Shown piece by piece: positions 27,008 to 35,003 of a stretch of 64,000 nucleotides of DNA. Under the pieces are notes generated by a model that made no database searches, was not told where the DNA came from, and was given only the letters and a program-made list of their open reading frames with translations. Each line of letters starts with the position of its first letter. The stretch's first letter is position 1. The stretch covers positions 62,001-126,000 of the forward strand of contig JANNOM010000007.1 of assembly GCA_031399065.1 (NCBI GenBank), in the 5' to 3' direction. This DNA is from JADCRZ01 sp031399065 (GTDB lineage: Bacteria > Bacteroidota > Bacteroidia > Chitinophagales > Chitinophagaceae). The translations under genes and the position numbers were made by a program.

Positions 27008-27589
27008 TTATAGGCAGGCCACAGAAAGGGCCGCGAGGTAGTGACCGTTGGCTTCCAGGAACAGGCGGATAGACTTTAAAGCAAGTCCTATGCTGTTCTT
27101 AATGGTTTGGGGAGATAGTTTCAGTTGATGACTGATCTCGGAGATCAGCAGGCCCTGTTCTCGGTTAAGGAGATAGATTTTTTTTTGCTGAGGGGGTAAC
27201 TGTGCTACTGCTTTCGCGATGATGATATTCAGCAGATGCAGGTCTACGGATTCCTGGGTGTTGTTTTCCGTTTCCCTTATTTTGATTTTCCCCAATGCCT
27301 TTTCACGAATAGCCTGATCACGCAGATAAGTAAAAGCACGGTTGTATGCAATACTCAGCAGCCATGACGACAAGTGTTCTATGTCAGGCAACTGATCTCT
27401 ATGGTACCACACGCGCAAAAATGTTTCCTGGATAATATCGTCTTTTACCTCCTGGCATTTGATGATGCTGCACAGGCGGACATGAATCACAGGGGCATAC
27501 TTCCGGAAAAGTTCCCTGAACGCAGTTTCGTCGCCTTCTGCAATTTTAAGGAGCAGCAGTTTGTTCTCCGGATCATCAGGCTGTAACAT
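27008..27589 (-). CDS. ECF-type RNA polymerase sigma factor
   Basis: A 193-residue sigma-70 family factor. Region 2 (DETAFRELFRKYAPVIH, DDIIQETFLRVW, SWLLSIAYNRAFTYLRDQ) and region 4 (LPPQQKKIYLLNREQGLLISEIS, TIKNSIGLALKSIRLFL) are both complete. It should be held by the FecR protein encoded downstream and released when SusC binds its ligand. ATG 27589 is preferred over a TTG five codons upstream. A well-spaced promoter lies just ahead of the gene. Confidence 0.95.
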   Translation of the reverse strand: MLQPDDPENKLLLLKIAEGDETAFRELFRKYAPVIHVRLCSIIKCQEVKDDIIQETFLRVWYHRDQLPDIEHLSSWLLSIAYNRAFTYLRDQAIREKALGKIKIRETENNTQESVDLHLLNIIIAKAVAQLPPQQKKIYLLNREQGLLISEISHQLKLSPQTIKNSIGLALKSIRLFLEANGHYLAALSVACL

Positions 27590-27615
27590 ATGGTATGCAA
27601 GCAAAGGTTATATAG

Positions 27616-27646
27616 TAAATTTAGCCAATTTAAAAGTACCGGCAAA
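27616..27646 (-). promoter_or_regulatory. Promoter of the ECF sigma gene
   Basis: On the minus strand, TTTG (27643-27646) and TAAATTTA (27616-27623) are 19 bp apart. This is the expected -33/-7 arrangement with one mismatch in the -7 box. It suggests housekeeping transcription of the regulator. Confidence 0.6.
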
Positions 27647-27694
27647 CTTCACTATACAGGATATTGCGTAATGATAAATCCAGGGCCATTGCCA

Positions 27695-28588
27695 CTACAT
27701 CGCATGCACCTGTTTTTTCCGGTACTCCTGGGGCGACTGACCGATCTGGCTCTTGAACAAACGGGAAAAATAAAATGCATCGTCGAACCCTAACTGGAGG
27801 GCCACTTCATTTACCCGCAATTCTTTTATATGTAATAGCTGGCAGGCCCGCTGAATACGAAGGTGGTTGAAATAGTCGATGGGCGGGTAACCGGTTTCCT
27901 GCCTGAACTTCCGGGAAAAGAAGGATACCGAAAGATTGACGGATCGGGCAATATTCTCCAGCGTAAGTTTATTCGAAAGGTTTTCCTGCATTACCCGTAT
28001 AGCCCGCTCCGTAACTGTTTCGGGAGAAGGAATCGAATCATCTTTCTCGAATTGTTCGGGGGCAATAAAACTGGAGAGATAATATACCAGTAGCAGGTTG
28101 GCAAACATCAGGTTAGCGGTGCTGTACCCTTTAAGATATGTTGCGGAAATTTGTCTGAACACCGCATTTCTTTTTTCCGAAAATCCCACAGACACGGCAT
28201 GAAAGATCTCGCTTTGGGCACCCATGATGGCACTAATAGCATCGCTGGCATTATCGCCTGTTATGTGCAACCAGTAAATCGTCCAGGGACTATCAGCATC
28301 TGCCCCGTAGCTATGTGGAACATCCTTGGGAAATAAAAATACTTCTCCGGGCTGAACGGTGATACGCCGTTTATTGATCTGTATCCATCCTGAGCCACCG
28401 GTGCAATAAATGAGAATGGTCTCCGAAATACCTGCCGGACGATAATAATAATGATTGAGTGCCCGGGGATAAAATCCCATTCGCGAAAGATAGAGCGAAT
28501 GACAGAACGGAAGCTCCCGACATATCTGGGCAGCCGTTTTTGGTATTTCAATAATAAGCTCTCCTTCAAATCCCCTGCTTTTGTGCAT
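27695..28588 (-). CDS. AraC family transcriptional regulator
   Basis: A 297-residue regulator. The N-terminal cupin-like sensor domain contains GWIQINKRRITVQPGEVFLFPKD and PHSYGADADSPWTIYWLH. The C-terminal pair of helix-turn-helix motifs contains NLSVSFFSRKFRQETGYPPIDYF and VNEVALQLGFDDAFYFSRLFK, and ends in the classic GQSPQEYRKK. It is upstream of and co-directional with the ECF/FecR/SusCD operon. It is divergent from the dioxygenase and sugar transporter genes, so it may control either group, probably in response to a sugar. Confidence 0.93.
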   Translation of the reverse strand: MHKSRGFEGELIIEIPKTAAQICRELPFCHSLYLSRMGFYPRALNHYYYRPAGISETILIYCTGGSGWIQINKRRITVQPGEVFLFPKDVPHSYGADADSPWTIYWLHITGDNASDAISAIMGAQSEIFHAVSVGFSEKRNAVFRQISATYLKGYSTANLMFANLLLVYYLSSFIAPEQFEKDDSIPSPETVTERAIRVMQENLSNKLTLENIARSVNLSVSFFSRKFRQETGYPPIDYFNHLRIQRACQLLHIKELRVNEVALQLGFDDAFYFSRLFKSQIGQSPQEYRKKQVHAM

Positions 28589-28713
28589 ATAAATGAAATT
28601 GATAACGTAATGTGATATCTAGTAAAGATAAAATAATCCATGTTTAAAATAAAATCGTTCAGTTATGGCAAGTCGTAATAGTCTAATTTTAATCCTCTAA
28701 CGGAGGTCAAAAG

Positions 28714-28929
28714 ATGAAAAAAAGAAACAAAACGATTGTATGTAGAACACCGACTACTGGCTGTACCCATCGTTATTTTGCCATTTCATCAATATATGCG
28801 GCAGGCGGAATAAACACTGCTATATACTGTTCAGACAATAGCTGCCTGGCTTTGGAGTGCGTTCAGAATGCAGAAGGTATTTCACTATTTTCGGGACAAT
28901 GGAATATAATTACAGCGAAAGAGATTTAA
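28714..28929 (+). CDS. Possible small Cys-containing protein
   Basis: A 71-codon frame with a textbook Shine-Dalgarno GGAGG at 28702-28706, seven bases before the ATG. This is notable because genes in this phylum rarely use one. The product starts KKRNKTIVCRTPTTGCTH and has five cysteines (10, 17, 39, 44, 49), with no signal peptide or membrane helix. No family is recognised. It sits in the 408-bp gap between the AraC gene and the dioxygenase gene, where I see no other feature. It may be a chance ORF. Confidence 0.3.
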   Translation: MKKRNKTIVCRTPTTGCTHRYFAISSIYAAGGINTAIYCSDNSCLALECVQNAEGISLFSGQWNIITAKEI

Positions 28930-28996
28930 AATAAATATGACTCACGGGCATTTAGTTTGAGATAACAGCAATTTAATAAAACCAAAATACCATATC

Positions 28997-29833
28997 ATGG
29001 CACGACAAGCAATAACTCCCCAGATGGTTGAACAGTACAACCGGGACGGATACCTGATCCTCAAAGGATTTTTTAATGCAGAAGAAGCAACCAAACTTTA
29101 CCAAACGGCTATAGAAGACAGTGCCGTGAGCAAACATGCAATTAATGTAAACGATAGTTCTGGAAAAAGCAGCAAGCTGTCGCTCTGGTATAAACCAGGC
29201 AACGATATCTACGGATTGCTGACCCGAAGCGAAAGCCTCGTGGAAGCGGTAGACGAGGTACTGGATGGAGATACTTCTGTATGTCATTTTCATTCCAAAC
29301 TGATGCAGAAAGAGCCACTCGTAGGCGGAGCCTGGGAATGGCACCAGGATTATGGTTACTGGTACAAAAACGAATTTTTACTTCCCGAACAGATGATGTC
29401 TGTAATGGTGGCCATTACGGAAGCCAATAAAGAAAACGGATGCCTGCAGGTGATTAAAGGGTCTCATAAAATGGGCCGCATAGAACATGGATTCTCTGGT
29501 GAACAGGTGGGCGCGTCGCAGCGATATGTGGACCTGGCACTAAAAACCATGGACCTGGTATATGTAGAATTAAATGCAGGCGACGTATTGTTTTTCCATA
29601 GCAACCTGTTGCACCGCTCCGAGGCCAATCTTTCCGCCAAGCCGCGCTGGTCTATGATCTCCTGTTATAACCGCCAGGCCAATATCGGGTACAACGATTC
29701 CGCATCTTCAGCCTCCAGTATTACACCTATCGACGTAGTGCCGGATGAAGCAATGCTAACCTGGGAAGCCGGTGGAATATCTGAAAGCAATGCGGATTTT
29801 CTCCGTAAAGAAGCCGACGTGGCACTTAAATGA
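28997..29833 (+). CDS. Phytanoyl-CoA dioxygenase (PhyH) family protein
   Basis: A 278-residue Fe(II)/2-oxoglutarate-dependent oxygenase. The metal site HxD is in WEWHQDYG and the distal His is in FHSNLLHRSEAN. The Arg in KPRWSMISCYN should bind 2-oxoglutarate. GCLQVIKGSHKMG and LNAGDVLFFHSN are family hallmarks. The natural substrate is not predictable. It precedes a sugar symporter gene, separated by a hairpin, and is divergent from the AraC regulator. Confidence 0.9.
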   Translation: MARQAITPQMVEQYNRDGYLILKGFFNAEEATKLYQTAIEDSAVSKHAINVNDSSGKSSKLSLWYKPGNDIYGLLTRSESLVEAVDEVLDGDTSVCHFHSKLMQKEPLVGGAWEWHQDYGYWYKNEFLLPEQMMSVMVAITEANKENGCLQVIKGSHKMGRIEHGFSGEQVGASQRYVDLALKTMDLVYVELNAGDVLFFHSNLLHRSEANLSAKPRWSMISCYNRQANIGYNDSASSASSITPIDVVPDEAMLTWEAGGISESNADFLRKEADVALK

Positions 29834-29862
29834 ATCAGTAATACATTGTGATATTATCTGCA

Positions 29863-29890
29863 CGTACCTGCCTGTCCGGCAGGTACGTTT
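29863..29890 (+). terminator. Perfect hairpin between phyH and the sugar transporter
   Basis: CGTACCTGCC (29863-29872) and GGCAGGTACG (29878-29887) form a 10-bp perfect stem with a five-base loop. TTTCTATATATTT follows. It may be a weak terminator or an element in the transporter leader. Confidence 0.6.
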
Positions 29891-29917
29891 CTATATATTT
29901 AAATAAAACTTGTTGCC

Positions 29918-31297
29918 ATGCCGATTGTTCTGCCCGCCCAGACCGAAGCCCCTGTCCAGAATTTCAGTTTTCAGAAAGGATACATTTATGTTATCAGCAC
30001 TATTGCAGCTCTCGGAGGGGTGCTTTTTGGATTCGACCTGGTAATCATTTCCGGAACGGTTCCTTTTTTCTCCGCACACTTTGGTTTAAATGAATGGCAA
30101 ACGGGCTGGGCGGTAGGTTGTATCAACCTGGGAGCGGCGGCAGGCGCATTGGTGGGCGGCTCGCTGAGCGACCAGTTAGGCCGTCGCAAACTGCTGATGG
30201 TATGTGCATTCCTTTTTGCACTCACCGGGCTGGGCACGGGATGGGCCAATGAGTTTAACCTGTTCATCGGTTTCCGGCTTCTGAGCGGCGTGGCGGTAGG
30301 TATAGCAGCCATGGTTTGTCCTATGTACGTTGCAGAGATATCACCTGCGCAAATGCGGGGCAAAATGGTTTCTTTTTACCAATTGTCCATCGTGATCGGC
30401 ATACTGCTGGCTTATCTTTCCAATTTTCTGTTACTCAATTCAGGGAGCGACAACTGGCGGTGGATGTTTTCTTCCCAGTCCCTTCCCGCGCTCCTGTTTA
30501 TGGCCGGATTGTTTTGGGTGGCCGAAAGTCCGCGCTGGCTGATAGGCAAGAAGAAACTGAGCCAGGCGGAAGATATTCTTACGCGAATTGGCGGCAGCGA
30601 TTATGCCCGCCAGGAAGCGGCGCAGATACAGGCCAGCTTTACTACGGCGCGTAAAGAAAGCCTGCGTCAATTGTTTAGCAAAGACGTAAGGCCGATCGTG
30701 TGGATGGGTGTATTAGTGGCTATCTTTTCGCAGGCGGTGGGGCAAAATTCTATTTTCTCTTATGCGCCCGAGCTCTTTAAACGTGCCGGCATGTCGCAGG
30801 ATACAGCTTTTCTTCAATCGATCATTATAGGTGTTATCAATTTTGTATTTACGTTTATTGCTATCCGTATCATCGATAAATCAGGTCGTAAAAAACTGTT
30901 GCAATGGGGTGCAGGCCTGCTTTTCCTGGACGCCCTGGCCCTGGGTTTATCTTTTCAGTTGCAACTGCCGGGCAGCTGGGTACTCATATTTGTACTGGGT
31001 TTTATCGCCATATACTCTGCTACCCTCGGGCCGGTAACCTGGGTGGTATTGTCAGAGATATTTCCCAACCGCATCCGGGGAAGTGCATTGGCCCTGGCCA
31101 CCCTGGCACTCTGGATCGCCAACTTTATTACGACCGCGTCTTTCCCTTTGTTATTAAAAAATGTAGGACTCCCCGGCACTTTCTGGATACATGCAGGCAT
31201 CTGTCTCCTTTATTTCCTGTACACCCAGGTAAGGGTAAGAGAAACCAAGGGCAAGTCGCTCGAAGAAATTGAAGTGATGCTAACCAGGCAGGGATAA
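29918..31297 (+). CDS. MFS sugar:proton symporter (sugar porter family)
   Basis: A 459-residue, 12-helix inner-membrane transporter. Sugar-porter signatures are present: GVLFGFDLVIISG in helix 1, GGSLSDQLGRRKLL after helix 2, PMYVAEISPAQMRGKM, a PESPRW-like VAESPRWL after helix 6, and RETKGKSLEEIE at the end. It is similar to xylose, glucose or inositol importers. Its place beside the PUL suggests it takes up a released monosaccharide into the cytoplasm. Confidence 0.93.
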   Translation: MPIVLPAQTEAPVQNFSFQKGYIYVISTIAALGGVLFGFDLVIISGTVPFFSAHFGLNEWQTGWAVGCINLGAAAGALVGGSLSDQLGRRKLLMVCAFLFALTGLGTGWANEFNLFIGFRLLSGVAVGIAAMVCPMYVAEISPAQMRGKMVSFYQLSIVIGILLAYLSNFLLLNSGSDNWRWMFSSQSLPALLFMAGLFWVAESPRWLIGKKKLSQAEDILTRIGGSDYARQEAAQIQASFTTARKESLRQLFSKDVRPIVWMGVLVAIFSQAVGQNSIFSYAPELFKRAGMSQDTAFLQSIIIGVINFVFTFIAIRIIDKSGRKKLLQWGAGLLFLDALALGLSFQLQLPGSWVLIFVLGFIAIYSATLGPVTWVVLSEIFPNRIRGSALALATLALWIANFITTASFPLLLKNVGLPGTFWIHAGICLLYFLYTQVRVRETKGKSLEEIEVMLTRQG

Positions 31298-31311
31298 TGT
31301 ATTTAGCGGCG

Positions 31312-31794
31312 TTAAGCGGTTTTTCTTAACCATACTCCCAGTAAGAGAAATATAAAACACCCTATCATAAAAAATGTCCTTATATAAAAAGCATTCACCA
31401 CTTTCCATTTTATTTCCTGCACATTGGAGGGTAATTGAGAAAGGTCCCATGTTTGTATCAGGCGATTCAGCGGATGATTGGTGGAAAATACAAAAACAAG
31501 GTCGGCCACCAGTATAACGAAAGCACCTAATACCAGCCAGAAAGAAGGCATGTGCCATTCTTTTAAAAGCACCAGTACACTTAACAGGGAAAACAAAAGG
31601 AGCAGGGGACCAAAGATTATCATCCTGGCTCCCATATAATGATCTACGTGTTGCCAGTATTCGGCAAATGTTCTATCGCTCATTTTTGCGATGGCCGGGT
31701 TGCCTCCCATCGCGATAAAAAACCCGGTGCCCGCGTAAAAGCCACTCAGCAGAACGGCTGTAAAAAGAATGATCTCTATTAGTAGTTTGCTCAT
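31312..31794 (-). CDS. Four-helix membrane protein, DUF1772-like
   Basis: A 160-residue protein with about four hydrophobic helices (LLIEIILFTAVLLSGFYAG, MIIFGPLLLLFSLLSVLVLL, WLVLGAFVILVADLVFVF, FFMIGCFIFLLLGVWL). STNHPLNRLIQTWDLSQLP matches the NxPxN-type loop of the DUF1772/anthrone-oxygenase-like family. ATG 31794 follows a good -7 box at 31824-31831. A longer frame upstream would read through that promoter. Function unknown. Confidence 0.75.
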   Translation of the reverse strand: MSKLLIEIILFTAVLLSGFYAGTGFFIAMGGNPAIAKMSDRTFAEYWQHVDHYMGARMIIFGPLLLLFSLLSVLVLLKEWHMPSFWLVLGAFVILVADLVFVFSTNHPLNRLIQTWDLSQLPSNVQEIKWKVVNAFYIRTFFMIGCFIFLLLGVWLRKTA

Positions 31795-31823
31795 ATACCT
31801 GTTTTTTAAAGTTAATTGCATTC

Positions 31824-31831
31824 CAAACTTA
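31824..31831 (-). promoter_or_regulatory. -7 box for the DUF1772-like gene
   Basis: On the minus strand it reads TAAGTTTG, an exact TAnnTTTG match 29 bp before the ATG. Confidence 0.55.
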
Positions 31832-32012
31832 AGCGGTTCGCCATGCACCGACAATAGTAGAAGAGTACTACAAAAAGTGCATGTGTTGAGGGCATTCAGA
31901 TGAATGAGCACTGCCCGGAAACGGAAGTACGCTATAAAAAGAAGCGGATGAAGGCTGGATATCGCCCTGTAAGATTTTCTGCCCGGGATGCGCAAAGCTT
32001 ACCGCTTTTTAT

Positions 32013-32020
32013 TACCTTTG
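32013..32020 (+). promoter_or_regulatory. -7 box for tig
   Basis: TACCTTTG is an exact consensus match 23 bp before the trigger factor ATG at 32044. Confidence 0.6.
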
Positions 32021-32043
32021 CTGCCCAATTTAAAAAAAGTATT

Positions 32044-33249
32044 ATGGCTACCATTACCAGGGAAAATATAGGATTGCTGAACGACAAGATTGTAGTTAAA
32101 GTAGCGAAAGACGATTACCTGCCTTCCTTCGAAAAAGCGATTAAAACCTATAGCAAACAGGCGAATATACCAGGATTCCGCAAAGGAATGGTACCTACGG
32201 GAATGGTGAAGAAGATGTATGGCACCTCTGTATTTACGGACGAGGTTATTAAAAGCGTGGAAAAGGGACTGACCGACTACATGACCACCGAAAAGCTGGA
32301 CATTTTTGCGCAGCCCCTCCCTCTTCCTGAAAATGACGCCCGCCAGCTGGATATGAACAACCCGGACGAGTATTCTTTCGCATTTGAGGTAGGCCTGAAG
32401 CCGGATTTTGAAATCGCCGACCTGGGCACTGCGGCTATAACCGGTTATAAAGTAACGGTTACAGATGCTATGGTAGACGAGGCCATCGAAAACATACGCG
32501 GCAGTAATAAAACCTCCGAAGTAGCAGAAACTGAAAATGCAGAAGCTATACAGACAGCCGAAACAGCCGACGTCGCAGAAACTGAAAATGCAGAAGCCAT
32601 AGACACAAGCAAACCCGCGGAAACTGAAGAAGCTCTACCTGCTGAAAAGGCAGTTTTAGACGAGGCCTTCTTCCAGCAGGTATTTCCCGGCAAAGAAATA
32701 AAAACGGAAGAAGATTTTCGCAAAGAAGTAAAGAACCAGATACAGGCGCAGTGGGATAGCCAGACACGCAGCCAGATCTTCGACCAGATCTACCATTCGC
32801 TGCTCGACCATACACATATTGAATTTCCACAGGACTTCCTGAAACGGTGGATGCAAAACGGCGGCGAGCAGCCCAAAACGCAGGAAGAAGTGGAAAAAGA
32901 ATATCCGTCATTTGTGAACCAGCTTAAATGGACACTCATTACCGACAAACTGGTAAGAACAAACAATATAGAAGTAAAGCCCGAAGATATCAGCAATTTC
33001 GCGAAGCAGCAGTTATTTGGCTACATGGGCGGTATGGGTGGCAGCATGGAAGACATGATGCAGCAGCCATGGGTAAATGATTATGTAAACAAGATGATGA
33101 AAGACCGGAAATTTGTGGAAGACAGCTATCATCGTATACAGACGGACAGACTTTTTGAGTGGGCAGAAACCCAGGTAAAGCCCGTGGAAAAAGAGATACA
33201 GGCCGATGAGTTTACTAAAATGCAGGAAGTGCATAAGCATCAGCACTGA
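32044..33249 (+). CDS. tig: Trigger factor, PPIase domain replaced by an acidic repeat linker
   Basis: A 401-residue ribosome-associated chaperone. The N-terminal ribosome-binding domain has the signature PGFRKGMVP (residues 43-51), with Met where many have Lys. The C-terminal helical chaperone arms are recognisable from LDEAFFQQVFPGKE to the end. Between them, about residues 152-205, there is no FKBP-type domain. Instead there is an Ala/Glu/Thr-rich stretch in which AETENAEAI occurs twice, 17 codons apart. The ATG at 32044 follows a promoter box; an upstream extension would span it. A strong terminator follows. Confidence 0.9.
   Translation: MATITRENIGLLNDKIVVKVAKDDYLPSFEKAIKTYSKQANIPGFRKGMVPTGMVKKMYGTSVFTDEVIKSVEKGLTDYMTTEKLDIFAQPLPLPENDARQLDMNNPDEYSFAFEVGLKPDFEIADLGTAAITGYKVTVTDAMVDEAIENIRGSNKTSEVAETENAEAIQTAETADVAETENAEAIDTSKPAETEEALPAEKAVLDEAFFQQVFPGKEIKTEEDFRKEVKNQIQAQWDSQTRSQIFDQIYHSLLDHTHIEFPQDFLKRWMQNGGEQPKTQEEVEKEYPSFVNQLKWTLITDKLVRTNNIEVKPEDISNFAKQQLFGYMGGMGGSMEDMMQQPWVNDYVNKMMKDRKFVEDSYHRIQTDRLFEWAETQVKPVEKEIQADEFTKMQEVHKHQH
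32521..32601 (+). repeat. In-frame tandem duplication inside tig
   Basis: A 30-bp unit at 32521-32550 recurs at 32572-32601 with two differences, 51 bp apart. It encodes VAETENAEAI twice in the acidic linker. Confidence 0.85.
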
Positions 33250-33275
33250 TCCGGTTAATGCTTTATAATATTCAG

Positions 33276-33313
33276 AAAAGAGTGTGTATTTACGTAATAC
33301 ATACTCTTTTTTG
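33276..33313 (+). terminator. Intrinsic terminator after tig
   Basis: AAAAGAGTGTGTATT (33276-33290) pairs with AATACATACTCTTTT (33296-33310) over 15 bp with one G-U pair. TT follows directly. Confidence 0.88.
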
Positions 33314-33386
33314 CTTTGGTTGATTAGGCGGCTCCATTTTACCATAAAGTCACTCTGTCAGTTTTTTGGCACTTTAAAACTTTGGA

Positions 33387-33434
33387 CGGAGATTTGTCAT
33401 CTCCGCACTGTGCTAATAATTAAGGTATTAGCAC
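33387..33434. promoter_or_regulatory. Two adjacent palindromes upstream of clpP
   Basis: CGGAGAT/ATCTCCG (33387-33393 and 33399-33405) is followed five bases later by GTGCTAATA/TATTAGCAC (33410-33418 and 33426-33434). Both are perfect. The second ends 21 bp before the clpP -7 box and covers the -33 region, so it is a good operator candidate for a stress regulator. Confidence 0.5.
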
Positions 33435-33455
33435 CTTATTACACATAGAATTATC

Positions 33456-33463
33456 TAAATTTG
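33456..33463 (+). promoter_or_regulatory. -7 box for clpP
   Basis: TAAATTTG is an exact consensus match 13 bp before the clpP ATG at 33477. Confidence 0.6.
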
Positions 33464-33476
33464 AAAAAATAAGCTC

Positions 33477-34181
33477 ATGGATCATCAGAAAGAATTCGAA
33501 AAATACGCTATAAAACACAGGGGCATTTCCAGTAATACTTTAGACGCTTATCAGAAATACCAGGTTAACAATTTAACCCCCAATATCATTGAAGAAAGGC
33601 CCATGAATATTGCTGTAATGGATGTTTACAGTCGCCTCATGATGGACCGGATCATCTTTCTTGGCTACCCTATCAACGACGAAGTGGCCAATATCATTAC
33701 CGCACAGCTTTTATTTCTTGACAGTACCGACCGCACCCGCGACATACAGATGTATATTAACAGTCCGGGGGGAAGCGTTTATTCCGGGTTGGGCGTATAC
33801 GATACGATGCAATATGTAACTCCCGATGTGTCTACCATTTGTATAGGGATGGCTGCCTCTATGGGCCAGTTGCTGATGTGCGCAGGGGCTAAAGGCAAAC
33901 GTACCGCGCTGAAGCATAGCCGCATTATGATGCACCAGCCTTCCGGTGCCATAGGCGGGCAGGCGAGCGATATAGAGATCACTGTTAATGAAATCAGGAA
34001 ACTGAAAAGAGAATTATACGAGATTACGGCATTTCATACCGGCCAGACCATTAAGCAGATTGAAAAAGACAGCTCCAGGGATTACTGGCTTACTGCGGAA
34101 GAAGCCAAAGCGTATGGATTGGTGGATGACGTATTGCTTACTAATCCACGCAAGGAAAAAAAGAACCAGGAATTGTTATAA
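33477..34181 (+). CDS. clpP: ATP-dependent Clp protease proteolytic subunit, first copy
   Basis: A 234-residue serine protease subunit of the ClpP barrel. The catalytic Ser128 is in GMAASMGQ and His153 in MMHQPSG; the Asp is probably in SSRDYWLTA. INSPGGSVYSGLGVYDTMQ is the oxyanion and handle region. The N-terminus is about 30 residues longer than E. coli mature ClpP and may include a propeptide. A second clpP and clpX follow on the same strand. Confidence 0.95.
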   Translation: MDHQKEFEKYAIKHRGISSNTLDAYQKYQVNNLTPNIIEERPMNIAVMDVYSRLMMDRIIFLGYPINDEVANIITAQLLFLDSTDRTRDIQMYINSPGGSVYSGLGVYDTMQYVTPDVSTICIGMAASMGQLLMCAGAKGKRTALKHSRIMMHQPSGAIGGQASDIEITVNEIRKLKRELYEITAFHTGQTIKQIEKDSSRDYWLTAEEAKAYGLVDDVLLTNPRKEKKNQELL

Positions 34182-34236
34182 GTTCCTTATTACAAACAGG
34201 CCGGATCAAACAATTTTAACATTTAACAGAATAGAT

Positions 34237-34881
34237 ATGTACTCAAAATATTTAATGAACCCGCTAAGAAACGAAGAAGATCCTGAACTGGAACCCCGTG
34301 AAGCGAATCCCGATAAACCGGTGGAGATGGGTATCGTGATGCGGAAGATGGAAAAATATTTCCTTGAATCGAGGAGCGTGTATTTATGGGGACAAGTGGA
34401 CGATAAATCGGCAAAAGATGTGGTAAGCAAATTATTATTACTTGAAGCTGACAAACCAGGAGAAGAAATTAAATTCTACATCAACAGTCCGGGCGGCGTG
34501 GTCACCAGCGGTATGGTAATCTACGATACTATGCAGATGATCAGCAGTCCGGTGAGCACGATATGTATGGGGCTTGCCGCCTCTATGGGCTCCATCCTTC
34601 TTAGCGGTGGTATCAAAGGGAAAAGATATATTTATCCACACGGCGAAGTAATGATACACCAGCCCAGTCTTGGGGGCTATTACCAGGCGGTAAGTGCCGA
34701 TCTGGAGATACAGGCGGAACAAACCCAGCGTGCCAAGGAAATAGGAGCCCGCATCCTGGCCGACAATTGCGGCAAGAAAATGGAGCAGGTTATGAGAGAT
34801 TTCGACCGCGATTACTGGATGAATGCCAAAAAATCGGTTGAATATGGCATCGTGGATGAAATAATTACCAAGTTATCATAG
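34237..34881 (+). CDS. clpP: ATP-dependent Clp protease proteolytic subunit, second copy
   Basis: A 214-residue ClpP paralogue with intact Ser116 (GLAASMGS) and His141 (MIHQPSLGG). The copies differ clearly outside the active site, for example in the handle region and in the N-terminus, which starts MYSKYLMNPLRNEED. The ATG at 34237 gives the normal length; an upstream extension would overlap the first clpP. Two distinct active subunits raise the possibility of a mixed-ring protease. It is followed by clpX after about 120 bp. Confidence 0.94.
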   Translation: MYSKYLMNPLRNEEDPELEPREANPDKPVEMGIVMRKMEKYFLESRSVYLWGQVDDKSAKDVVSKLLLLEADKPGEEIKFYINSPGGVVTSGMVIYDTMQMISSPVSTICMGLAASMGSILLSGGIKGKRYIYPHGEVMIHQPSLGGYYQAVSADLEIQAEQTQRAKEIGARILADNCGKKMEQVMRDFDRDYWMNAKKSVEYGIVDEIITKLS

Positions 34882-34977
34882 TTTATAGTAAGTAGGCCGG
34901 TAGGCGATATTGACAGCTGGTGGCGTTGATTAACGTTCAGCCACCGGTCAGGACTTCCTATCCTTCATTTTTTTTCG

Positions 34978-34985
34978 TAAATTTG
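34978..34985 (+). promoter_or_regulatory. -7 box for clpX
   Basis: TAAATTTG is an exact consensus match 18 bp before the clpX ATG. Confidence 0.6.
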
Positions 34986-35003
34986 CGTTTAAAGCAATCT
35001 GAA

